From Syngnathus acus (lineage: Eukaryota; Chordata; Actinopteri; Syngnathiformes; Syngnathidae): 64,000 nucleotides of DNA. Under the pieces are notes generated by a model. It searched no databases and was not told the DNA's origin. It saw only the letters and a program-made list of their open reading frames with translations. The stretch lies in contig NC_051098.1 of assembly GCF_901709675.1 (NCBI RefSeq), forward strand, positions 9,983,000-10,046,999, written 5' to 3'. This document shows positions 12,790 to 25,300 of the stretch, in pieces; within the stretch, counting starts at the first letter, position 1, and every line of letters begins with the position of its first letter. The translations under genes and the position numbers were made by a program.

Positions 12790-12870
12790 TCTTTTGCTCT
12801 TCCCAGTAACCCGGAAGTGGCGTCATTTGTTGTCTTCCACGCATTGGTTCTAGATTGGGGGGCAAAGTCT
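12790..12870 (-). promoter_or_regulatory. tbcel: candidate tbcel promoter
   Basis: CCGGAAGT at 12811-12818 is a strong ETS-family site, followed directly by a CRE-like GGCGTCA (12819-12825). Such ETS/CRE pairs are typical of TATA-less housekeeping promoters. The position, about 2.4 kb upstream of the tbcel ATG with a possible 5' exon between, fits. The a2m 3' end is close on the other side. Confidence 0.4.
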
Positions 12871-13758
12871 TTATGCAGCCCCGTAATATTTATTACCATC
12901 TCATCCTATCACAGATAATCCTCTTCTGCAGTAACAAAGGAAACGAAAATATAAGGCGTCCTGAATGAAATGTATCTTTACTGCAGGTACACGAGGGGGC
13001 TAATGTAATCATCAATATTTGTATACACTACAATTACCGTAAATCAAGATGTAAACTGCCACATTCCAAATTATACAACGTTCATACCTTTTCTATTGCT
13101 AATCACTGATCTGCAGGATCATACAAGGACGGTAACTTTTTTTTTTTTTTTTTAAATGTGCATTTTTGGTATTTGTCAACTTATTTTAATAACGTTTAAG
13201 ACTAGTTTTGTGATGCTTCACATCAAAAGATAAACTAAGGCAGATTCAGATCATGACTTTTTTAACTCCAGGCAGAAGCATACATGACAGTTTCATGTTG
13301 AATTTATTCTGGAGGCCCAACAAATGCACCATATCTTAACTTCACTAAACAAACTTTTTTTTTTTTTTTACCTGAATGGATAAACATTTCACAATTTATG
13401 TTGCAATGATTCGGGAATTTGTCTTCTGTCAACATGCCCATCAATGCCAGTGGGCGGCGCTAACGTGGAGTTAATCCTAACTATTACCATGGAGAGGGAT
13501 TTACCTTGATTTGCTGTTGAACCAATCATGTCCTGCTTGCCTTTATTATTATTATTTTTAACCCTTACTCTGGAAGAGATGTCATGATGTTCCTGGTGGA
13601 CATTGCGAGTATTACGATGTCATCAATCCTAACCTTTATAGGTTATAGTGTACTCCGAGGAATTGATTGTAGGATAATTATTCCTGCCTCATGCTGCACA
13701 CCAAAGAAGTTGCAGGGGGGGACTAGTAATCAGATCACCAGTTTCACAGTTCAATAAC

Positions 13759-13764
13759 TTTATT
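13759..13764 (-). promoter_or_regulatory. a2m: a2m polyadenylation signal
   Basis: AATAAA on the minus strand, about 136 nt after the a2m stop codon, the usual spacing for a short 3' untranslated region. Confidence 0.65.
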
Positions 13765-13899
13765 TCAAATCTGTAGCTTAATTTTGAACTGTTGTCAAAG
13801 TGTCATCTTATTAAACCAGCAGACATGGAGTTACAGAAACTATCAAAATACATGCTCATTTTATGGTGATTCAGTGATGGATGCAACACCAGCTGTGCT

Positions 13900-16736
13900 T
13901 CAATCTGGAAAACAAAACAAAACAATTTAACCAACATATTCACATTCATTGTGATTATCCTTACGAAATTGATTTCAAACAATATGGTAATTAAAACATG
14001 ATCTTATGCAGTAACATGTTGATTTGGTAAGAAATGCATTTGGTTTCTGTTACCTGTCTTACAATCAAAATTGTAAATTGTTTCTGCCTGGTCACCTAAG
14101 GAACAAAAGAGGGGACGAGTGGTTAAAAAAAAAAGAAAAGAGCATCAATTTAAACATGTTCAACAATCCAGCTGCAAGTGTGCAAAAAAGATCAGTTGGT
14201 AGACATGTTCAAAGGTTTGTCTGCCAAGACTTGTGAGTAGATGATTTACTTGGCTGGTAATAGTCGTAGATCTTAACCACAGCTGGTTTAAGCTTCTGCA
14301 CTGGAATTTCCTGGATCAGGTCCAAGCTGTAGTTTATTGGTATTTCCTTTGGTAGCTGTGAGACGAGAGAATGGCAACATTAAATCTTAAAATTAGTTAA
14401 AAAAAAAAAAGAAAAAAAAAGATTAAAATCTGATACTCAGCACTCATTACTCACAGACTCCAAATACACAAGCACACGGTCTTCCTTCTGTTCAACACGA
14501 TCAACCAGCAAAGCGCCTTTGAGCTGTTGGGATAGCAGTGTCAAATGAGTCAAATGACAAAAGTCAATTACCGTACAGTGCTCTACTAATTAGTCACTCA
14601 CTCTGTGGAAAGAGTTTGGGTCTACTTGAAAACCAGACAGCAAATTGATTTCCAGAATCACCATGTTTGTACCGTTTTCAACCCCATTGAATCTGTGGTT
14701 AAAAACAAAAAAGAATAATCATAAAAGCACAGTTTCAAAATAGTGTTAAGCAGGGACGTTAGGCGGCAAACATGTAAAAGAAATATAAAACAAAACTTTT
14801 TTTTAACTCCAAAATATTTAGATTTGAGATTGATTAAATATAAGAGTTATACTTTGGGATAAAAGAACCATTTTTGTATGATTCTCTTGGTCATTTACTG
14901 GTGTCTGTGACTGGTGTCTAGTGTAGTGCGATTGGCAAGTTATGCCGCCATTGCCACTGCTATATACTACAGTTCTGCACTTGTGATATAGAGTTGATTT
15001 CTTACAGAGCTTGCAGCTTCAGGGTGACTTTTGGTCTGCCAGATGGGCTGGCGCAGTGGGCCTCAGTCTGCACCGTGACACTAAGAGTAGTGACGTCAGT
15101 GGGTGTAGGAATGTTGTAGAGAAGAGTCATCTAGAAGACAGATGGACAAAAAGTTAACATTCTATTGATTTGGGTAAAGGGGGGCAGAGCCAAGTATTTT
15201 TATTTTTTTTTAAACATTTATTCAAAGATAGTGTTGGAAATGACTGCCAGTTTTGTTTTCCTGAGCTAAAAAAATAAAGCGTTTTTGAAAACTAGACCAT
15301 CATGATGTCATGTATGTCCTTTAAATACATTACTTTTAATATATCAGTCAATATCAGTTTTTATCGGGAGCTCAAGTAAATTCTGACTTCAATTATACAT
15401 GTTTTTAACCCAAGTAGTGGTGAAAAAAACTCAAGTGTTCACTGACCTGTACTGAAGCGCATGCAGTCCCCTTCGCCTCCACACTGAACTGTCCTGTGAA
15501 ATCCTTTAGAACTTCTTGGTAGAGCAATTTATTATTCTGGTTGACTTCAAATACACTCTGGCCACTGTGAGACGATACAGTCACTGTGCTTTCACCCCCT
15601 GGACTGAATACCAGAGTGTTGTAAAGAGACAGAGCCTGAAGAGCCACCACTGTGTCCTGCGACAAAAAGAGTACATGTACACAGTAGATTAAATGTCCAT
15701 ATTGTACAACTTCTCAGGAAATCTGACAGGGGGGAGTATTTTGTCACTTGCTGACATGCACAATACAACAGAACTGATTTATAGAAATTTAGCCACTGTT
15801 AGATCCAACAATGGTACAAAATTAAAAATCTTTATGAAAATACATTAAATATTTCTATTTACCCATCATATTATTTTCTGGGTTGCCATTTACTTGAAAG
15901 TTATGCAATGAGTAGCCAAACCATCCAAAGCGCAATATCCACACTCTTGCATGAACTCAGCAAGCGTACTATAGCCAACTCAAATTCTAAAAGGTTGTTT
16001 GTGCGTGTGCACCTGAGTAGAAGAGTAGCCTCCGTAATAGTTCTGCTGGCTCGTCAGCCATCTGACAATGCCGGAGGCGTAACCCAGATCTTCAGCAGTG
16101 GGAGAACTGCTAAGTCTGGCCAGCAGCACATAAGAGGAGATCTCGACAGAAAGAGACTCAAATCCTTTTGTTGACTTCTGGGACCAGTGAGTAAACCCAT
16201 CTGTAAAACAAAAAGAATGCATGGAATTTTGCAGAAAAATAGTGCTCTTGATTGTCAAGGTTACACTTCCCTCAGGATTAACCAATGTGTAATTGCATTT
16301 ATCTTTTGAAAAGCATGTCAGTGACAAGGCATGAAGGGAAGAAGTCAAATCAGTTTGTTTACACTTTAACATGTCTAACAGTTTAACGGTCTGTTTCTAT
16401 ATAATTCAAGTTTTATCCAACTTTGTAGACTAATTGATTTTCATGTCTACGAACATCCCACCGAGGATTGTGGTAGACGTTGGCAACAGAGCGAATCTAA
16501 CAAATCATTACAGAAAAAGATCAATTGTGACTTTGTTCATCGAGTAAAATACTGTATATAAACAAGGACCCACCTTTTTGTATTTTAATGCTGTCCAAGT
16601 GCTCCAGAAGCTGAGCACGAGTCTTCTCATCACCAGCCAAGGTAAAGACATAGGCCAGCAGAGCTGTCGTGTAAGTGTTGCTGTGGTCACTGAGGGAGTC
16701 TTTCAAGCAAGACATGCTCTGGGTCACTGTGGCATC
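13900..16736 (-). other. a2m: a2m exons 28-36 (end of thioester domain, receptor-binding domain)
   Basis: Exons: 16736-16574, 16200-16013, 15656-15447, 15130-15006, 14692-14602, 14523-14455, 14355-14250, 14095-14054, 13904-13900. They encode residues about 1126-1457 and the TGA stop (13902-13900). Exon 30 begins [10 protein letters not shown] as in other A2Ms. [13 protein letters not shown] in exon 34 is the conserved receptor-binding strand. The 3' splice site of exon 28 is unusual because it is one half of a transposon target-site duplication. Confidence 0.9.
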
Positions 16737-19700
16737 CTGTAAGACATAGGTGTCAAACTCAAGGCCTGGGGGCCAAATAAGGCCTGCAACCTCATTTTAT
16801 GAGGCCCGCGAAGACAAATTTTGCATTGACTGTCATGACTAAAATTACAAATTTCTTCACTTTAAAAGAATAGAGACATTGCTAGCAATTTCTATTAACA
16901 TTCATCCTTTTAAAATATTTGAATAATTTTTACTGGTTTGATTTCAAAACTAGTTATTCATCAGTTTGTTGTGTAGCGGAAACTATGACTATGATGCGGC
17001 CTGTGACAAAAATGAGCTTGACTGCTGTAAGAAATTGCGGGTTTGGGGGCAGGGGTGGTAATGATAACAGACTTAAACTGATTTTGAGAATGAATCTGAT
17101 CGTGTCAAAATGAGATTTTTTTGTTATTAGCATTACAAGTCCCTAGACTGTGCCATATGGGTTAAATTGGCTTTGGTCGTTTGAGATGCAAGACTGCTAC
17201 ACACAGGACTTGGGTGGAATTGCAAGATTTACAAGTAATTGCATTTCACCAAATAGCTCATGCTCCTCTACCATTCATTTTATTCGGGTGGCAGTGGCGG
17301 AAAGCTATCAGGCAATGATTCTCTGTCCCTAAATATGATTTCAATTATTGTATTTTGGAATTAAGATTTTTGTCAAAAACATGAAACGATGTAATGGGTG
17401 AAAGCTACTCACATTAACAGATTTACCCGATTCCAAGAAGGCTGCAGTGATGTAAGTGCTGAGAGTCACTTCATCAGAAACTCCACCCTGTAGAGATGAA
17501 CCATCACTTGTGATCTTTGCTGTACAATAACATCTGAATAAATACTGACGAAAAAGAGACAAAAAAAAAACCTACCTTCATCCTGTTGTTAAAAAGTTTT
17601 CCCGACATTTGGAAACAACCGTTTTCTTTCTGCTTGCTTTCAAGCCAACTTTGAGAACTTTCAATTTCCAAAGGGTCAATGTAAATGAAAGACTTGGCTT
17701 TGGCAAAAGACCTCATCACAAAAGCAGTCAACCTGGGTTGGAAGGGAACAAATCAATCGCTTAACGTACGGACAGAAGCTTAAATTTACCTACAGTGTAA
17801 AGTATCAAAGAATTTTTAAATTGTGCAAGTACATGGTAATAACGTTCATGTTCTCACCAAGTGTTCTCCGTACCAGTCCCAAAAGTGCTATACCCACCAC
17901 TGAAATGCTTGTAGTTAAGTTGTCTTTGGTAGCCTGAGTAATAAAAACAATGTGCTTAATAGCCTTCAGGACACTGTACATTATTCATCCCCATGAGGGG
18001 GATTACATATAATTAGGTTTGATGGCACAAATTGACTTTGGCAGGAATTTCCCTAAATTCAAAGCAAAAAGATGCAGTATCCAATACTTATTTACATATT
18101 TTCACATTACACCTTGAGGTGCCATAGTGAAATCTATAGAAAATGTTGCTCTTTTTGATCAGCTGCACTTTTCCCCCTTTGCTAAAGTTTCTTGTGTGTA
18201 TGCCTGTCTGAGCTCTTACTACAATTGGGGGGAAAAGAAAAAAAAAAAATTACGTACTGTACATGAAATGACCATTACATTGTCACATTTAACCACAAAT
18301 TAGATTATGGTCTTATGTCCACTCCCAATTGACAGTGGGCAGTACTCTGAGCAACAAAAAGTCAAAAACTAAGCATGAGGAAAGAAGATGTCAGGTTCGT
18401 ACAAACGTCTATCAATGATGACTCACCACTGGTCAGGAATTTGAGAGATTTTTCTTCCATGGCCGGTGTCAGCTGCTGTGTGTCTTTAAGGTACTGCAGT
18501 ATGTAAATGTTTGGGGCAAACAGTGCCATGTTCTGCTCTCCACAGCCATACGGCATCCTCAACAGGCCATCAACGTTCTTCAAAGCCCGGCCTAAAATGT
18601 CACCTGCATAAAAACATTTCATCGCTTATTATTTATGTTGGATAAAATGCACAGTTATAACTATGATCAATAATATTAATTCATTCAAATTACTCTAATT
18701 GGTCAATTAAAAACAAAAAATAGTTTACCCAGGACAGATACTAGACCACGTGCTGATCCTTCAATTGCATTCTCAGGTAGCTTTGCTTCAGTTTCAGCCT
18801 TTATACCACCTCCTGTTGAGAAGATGGATAATTCAGCTCAAAGTGATACGTTGGATGCTAGAAGATGGTCGCTTCATTTCACGACTTCAGTACGCATGTC
18901 TAAAGCGCGATGAAGATACAAATACTACTCCACAAAAAATACATAAATAAAGGGGCCAGTGTTGTTGAAGGCTGTAAACATGCAATGCCCTGCTTACAGG
19001 ACAACAGGCATTATTTGAAAAGGTATTTGAATCTGAATTAAATGCACAATTTGACCAAATGTTTTAGAAGACTAAGGAGAAAATTAAAAATACTTCACAT
19101 ATCTTTCACTTGCATTGACTGCATGAAGCTTGTGAGCCATTGAACAAGAGAACATTCGGCATTGTTTTTTCAAATGCCTTTCCAGCCCATGTTTTTTTCA
19201 GGGGATGCTTGTATATATCTAACTCACGTAAATATCCTTTACAGTCAAAGCAATTAATCCATTTGGATGAAATTTAATCTGAAACTGAGGTTTGAAAATG
19301 TAAAAGGACAGAACTGGGCAAGGGGGAAAAATACTTTTGCTCACATGAAGTTTGAGGCAAATATTTTAAGTTGTGTCAAACACCGATCTAAGTGGTGAAA
19401 CGATTGTGTCCAATTCATTTTGAGTCAACTGTCCCCCCCACAAAAACCCCCCCGAATTGATACAAGTTTAAAAAGTATACATGTATCAAAAACCCTTTGA
19501 GAAATATGTTTGCTACTTCAGAATAGGAATGACCTTTATAACAGTAAATTTTAATTTCCTAAGAATCTATTCTAATTGTTAGCAATAAAACTCAACTGAC
19601 CGTTAGGGCAGAGCAGTAAGTTGCGGGTCTGTGTCACCTCTGTTCCCTCAGCCTTGGAGGAAAAACAAACAAGTTTCTACATGCATTACGTTTGTAAGAA

Positions 19701-22358
19701 AGTAGCAAATCTTCCAAATTTAGACTCACAAAAAACTGACCTTCACAATGAGAGGTCTTGTGACCACGTCGATACGACCTCTTTCTGGCACGCTCACAAT
19801 CTCATTGTCACAAGAAGTCTGGGACAGCACGGCTTCAGCAGTCACGGTGACATTGACAACCCCTAAACAAGCAATTATAAAAATGTCAAAATCATATCTA
19901 CAGATTTTTATGTTTAAGCAGAATCCTCTGTATGCATGAGACCTCGCACCTAATGTTGAGGGAACCAAAGTCCATTTGAGGGTCATGCGCTCATTGGCGC
20001 ATAGGCAGCGACTGTACTCTTCACCAGAAACTGGGGTGAGGTTGTACTCCAAGGAGAGGGTTGGAGTCACACTAACCTATTGATGAATGAAAATGAAAAA
20101 GAATCAATTGTTAGAGACATCTACCGTATTGATCGTCCTCAAGTAGTCTTATTAGATTTTGAGTTGGATCTTGTCGGAAAAAGAAATCTAGGCTAAAGGA
20201 ATTAACTCCCGTGCGCAACTTTGTCATTACCATGATGCATTTGGAGAGGAAGTTGAAGACTGTGGCTTTCAGCTCAAATTCTTCCCCACGTTTGATGGAG
20301 TACGGCAGAGTGAGCTCAAGGAAGAAAGGCTGGAAGACTGTTAAATTTTCACGAGGAGCCAAGCCAAAACCCTGAGAGGACAGGCAGAAAGTCTCCGTCT
20401 CCCATGTGGTGATGGTGTCCGGGGCAGTTAGGGACACATCCTTCATGCCAGAAATGCTGAATCACCCAAAAAGTAAAATAACATTCTAAATTATGTTATG
20501 AGAAGCAAATGAATACCAACACAGATGGACAAGTGCCTACTGTCAGTGTATCCTATTAGATACCAATCCAAAAGATCATTTAGAAATATAAAAATGTTAC
20601 AATTGATATATTGTTAGCACTTGTGACAAACACTCACTCGACTTCCACCATGTCCCACAACCAAGTCTCTGGAAAGAAGTTGCGGATTGTCTGAATTGGG
20701 GCGACACCACCCATACTGACTCCCATAGCAACAGGAGCAGGAGCCGCCATCACATCCAAAGATTGGTATCTTAATGCAGTCACACCTGGAAGTTTAAAGT
20801 ATTTCATCATTAGAGCAGAAATTTGTTGCTGAAAAATATTCAGCATATATCTCTCTCACCGTAGGGAGAGTGATAATATTCTTTTCCCTTATACTTCAAG
20901 CAAGTTGGCAGTCTGATGGACAAATCTGTCGCCATCTTCAGACCGTTATTCTAGGAGAACCAACAAACCATAAAATAGAGTATCTAAAAAGCTTATTTTG
21001 TCAGTGCAGAATTGTGATAATTACCCGGAAAACTGTGTGAGGGTCTTCGATTTCACGCCCAGGGAATGGTAGAACATATCTTTTAGGTCTGACGTGTAAA
21101 CATTCCTCTGGATCCTCAACTCTGTATGGAACATCTGTTGATTTTGTGACAGGCAACAGCCCAAATATCTGGCAAGTAGAGAGGGGGAAAAAAAAAACAC
21201 TAAGTTTTAAGAAATTAAAAAGTGCCAAACACAAAATAGGCTGTGTAGAAGAAGTGTTGGAACTTAGTTTATCAAGGTGAAATCAAACTGGAGTTTGTTT
21301 CAACTCAGGACCTCCATCCACATCTACAGAACCTTTTTTAGCACCACGGACTGTTTTAATGTCAGACAATATTTTCACAAACCGGTGTTTGATGACACCA
21401 CGATTTTTGCGACGAAAACTTCTAAAAAACATTTAGGAAAAAAACAAAATGCCAAAAGCACAAAATCGAATTTTCTTCGCAAAAATCATCCGCGTTTGAA
21501 CTACAATCCCATTTCTGCAAAACAGACCAACCGCAATCTTAAACGTCACTGTACCGTCCTTCCAGCCAATCAAATAGCACGACGTCTTCAAAAATGATAT
21601 GAATACCAAGTGGATGTGGTATCTCCACCGGCTTTTAAAGGTATGGCGGATAAATACAACTAAATAAAACGACATAAAAACAATGGCATTGCGGTGCCGG
21701 TATCGGTCCACGGCCCTCATCTACAGTACAATATCACAAAAGACACGTCTATTTACCTTATTTGCCTCTAAGGTCTTTCCTGGCTCTTTGATGAGGACAC
21801 TCTGGTCAACAATACTCAGCCCACACAGAGAATTGGGCTGAGCTGTCAGCTGCAAAATTGTTGGCTCGCCTGGGACAGCTGAAGATGGAATAAACTCCAC
21901 AGAGACCTGGTGCACACCAAAACACCCTTGATGACCATCAGGTCATCCATCCAAACAGTAATGGGTTAACAACACTTACTTTGTTACCAAAGCATTTCTC
22001 AGTGGTGAAGTGTGCACTGTGGGCAATTACTGTTGCACTAGGAAGCACAGCATATGCAACGACCTGGACATCTGGTGCCATCTCTGAAGAAACTTTCAAC
22101 TGGAAAGTCACCTCACCCTCGGTCACTGGAACATTTATTGGACAAAATTGAAAATTCAGAAATCAAGAAACACTGGGGTAAGGAAATTGGTATTTGAGTT
22201 GTTTGCTGTAAATGAAAACAGAATTTGGCATAATGCTTTTGTGCAACATTTTATAAGCTTCTCTGAACTCCATAGAATGATATGGCGCACCTGGTTTATC
22301 CTCAACAGCAAACTGTTTTACTCCTTGAAAAACAATGGCTCCCCTGGCAAGCACCTGG

Positions 22359-22394
<36 letters not shown>

Positions 22395-25300
22395 ACAAAG
22401 ACAAGAATGACTAGCTTTCTACAACTTTCAAAAGTCACATGGTCCGCTGATACTACCAGGTACATCAAACGGTCAATGGTATTAGTAGTGAAACATTTAT
22501 TCCAACCAAAAAAAAAAAAAAAGGTTTGCATCATTGTCAGTTTACTGTGGCAATTACCATGACAGGTAGGAACAAAATATATGCTAATGCATGCATTGAA
22601 AGAATAGTATGTTAACCAGAATCAAATTAACGCACCATGTGGTAAACGTTATATAAATATGTATTTAAAAAATACCTCAACGGCTACAAAGAATTTGTAA
22701 CAGACATTCAAACAAGTATACCTTGTCATTATTGTCAGTCAATCACTTTGCACCGAAACAATAAAGGCAATTTCAAATCTAAAGCTAACATTCTCGTTAA
22801 CTCCACTCACCAGATACATAAGATCGGCAGTCCCTTGAGACTCTCCGGCTGCAACATATTGGATGGTGACGTCTTCATCTTTGTCGCAAGGAATTGGTGC
22901 ATCCTTACTCTTCACCACTAGGTAGCTGACAGTCTTTACATCAAGAGAAGGTTTCAGAACTGGAGAAACAGTGTGCTCTCCATTCTCATAGTATGGGATT
23001 TGAAAACTATGCTCCAGGTTTGGTGCAGCACTAACCTGAATTTAGAGAAAACAGAGCATATCGGTTCAGCTATACTAGCTTTGCAACAGTATCTTGTATG
23101 TGCAGTTCATTTGCATAAAGTCAAAAGTAGCGGAAAAGTATGCAGGAATTTGGTCAAGCTACTGATTTATATGTAGCCTCCAACATCTGAAATTCATGAA
23201 CAGTTATTGGTTACAAAAATAATTAAATGAGCTCAGTTTCAATTAGCAGGATGTGGAAAGACTTTAGAAAGTTCATGTCTAACCTACATAGTCCTAAACG
23301 TGCAGCCTTTTCATTTAGTATGTAGACTTTATATAGTAGCTATGTATACCCTAATGATGGGCAAATGAAGCTTCATGATAATTCATGAAGCCATTGTTGT
23401 GTTTACTTAGACCTCTAGATGGCACTCTGTTCACGGAAGAGCTGAAAGCCCACCGACTTGCCATTTCTTAAAACCCTCACTTTAAACCAACATTGCCATC
23501 TAGAGGAGCCAAAGAATACAACAACTGATTCATGAAGCTTCATTTTCCCAGCACATGTATACTATACACACAGTGTATTAATGGACATGCCTTTATGGTC
23601 ACAATTCCATTGACTCTTGATACTTACGTAGAGGTAAATTTCCCCTTGACCCTCAGTGCTTATCGAGAATGCGGCAAGGCCGTTCGTGTCAGTGGTGAGG
23701 TTCTGTCGGAGAACTGGTGACCACCTGTTTCCCTCCAGCAGGTACAAATCCATGCCCTCAATGGCAGTATTGTTGTAGTAAACCGCTTGAACCTGTGGCC
23801 AGCACAAAGCACTCTCAGACCACGATCATCTATCTTCACACGTTTCAATTACCAGTGTTTTTTTGCACTTACTTTACCCTCCACCATTGATGAGGCTTCA
23901 TAAATCTTAGGTGTGTCCTTAAATGAAAGCTTTCCAATTACATAAGAAATTTCTATTCTTTTGAGTTGCGGCACTGTAATTTCTGTCCAATGATACAAAA
24001 AAAATCTTTATTCTTCCAGGAATAATCATACATTTCTGTGCAAAGTTTAAAAGGTAAACACGTACCCGTCCCCTCCTCCGTCATCTCCGCAGCGACATCA
24101 AGTACATCTTGCACTGCCTTCTTGTCAATTTTTGTGAAAGTGGACAATTTCACAGTAAAAGTAGCACAGCCTGTCTTAGCGGTCTAGAGAGTAGAATTTG
24201 TACATGTTATACAGTTTGGTCTCTGAGTTCAGTCAATTTCACAATTGTTTTCAGCCACAATTAAAAATTATGATTGGAGAAATGACCATGAAAGGTCCCC
24301 CACTTGTAGGCCAATCATTTCACTTTTACATTTAGAAAAGGTGTTCAAATTTCAAAGATGCAAATTCAGAATCTATTATAACTATCCATTACATGGAAAG
24401 ATTAATAAGACAAAGGGGAGCAAAGAAATCAGGAATGACATAAACACATGGATTTTAAACTTGATTTATAGTCATTATATGAATGAATAAAACCCAAGGC
24501 GTGAAAATGAATTTAAAATGGGTAAAAGTGACATTTCTTTCAGCTCTTGCTAAATGTACCTGTTTTGTATCCTCATAGCAGGGGGGAGTTACGAGAAGGT
24601 CCTCGTTTGAGTCGCCGTAAAGATACGGGGAGAGTGGGCGACACATCTTAAGTTTGACACTGCCAGGCACAGGCTGTCCATATGTGTACCTATTTCAAAG
24701 CATCAAACCATTTTGTGTCGGTCGGTCAAATAGGGTAAATCATTTCAAGCCACAACCAGCACACTTACTTTGAACATACTTCAATGGTGATGTCATCTTC
24801 TACAATAGCCACTTCATTTGGCCCATTTATTTTTGCGTCAAATTTCGGCAAAACTAGAGACAAATATGGGTGTTGTTGGTATAGGGTTGTTTGGTTCAAA
24901 AAAAATAAAAAAATGAAAGGATTGGAGTAAAAGGGAAATTTATCATACCGTATTTCTCCACCTTGAAGCTGTGGTAAAGTCTGTCTTCGCCAACTGACAC
25001 TATGACTTGGTAGCTTCCTTCCCGTGCCTCAGAGTTCAAGGAGTAAGACAGCTGCAATATTGCACTGCCGGATGTTTTGTTCAGCCACTGTCCAATACGG
25101 CTATTGCTCGGATTCTGTAACATCGAGGAACAAAAAAAAAAAAAAGATCACATTTAAATCACAGTTCTTATAATTGAGTTTTTGTATTTCAGTGGCTTGG
25201 TGGTTAAATGTGCCTGTACTAGTAACAACACAATGGAAACACTGTAGCTTACTTTAACATTCATTCACTTACCTGAATTTCAATGATATCGTACTGCAAA

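Larger units (their letters stand above)
10413..13755. other. tbcel 5' region and a2m-tbcel spacer, no coding gene
   Basis: This holds the probable tbcel 5' intron(s), one likely non-coding exon (11520-11572), a candidate promoter near 12.8 kb, an AAT microsatellite (about 12108-12138) and T-runs at about 13138-13153 and 13352-13370. No convincing coding frame is present; the open frames seen are short and lack splice context. Confidence 0.6.
20638..23982 (-). other. a2m: a2m exons 10-18 (middle macroglobulin domains and bait region)
   Basis: Exons: 23982-23873, 23792-23628, 23035-22811, 22354-22291, 22125-21980, 21906-21757, 21168-21025, 20950-20860, 20785-20638. They encode residues about 346-759. 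The conserved SIVDQSVLI is in exon 15. The bait segment in exon 18 is rich in Ala, Gly, Val, Pro and Met, with only Arg716 and Arg745 as basic residues. Exon 13 is 64 nt with a weak GTGCGC donor and follows a very long T-run. A MITE lies in the intron between exons 11 and 12. Confidence 0.88.
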
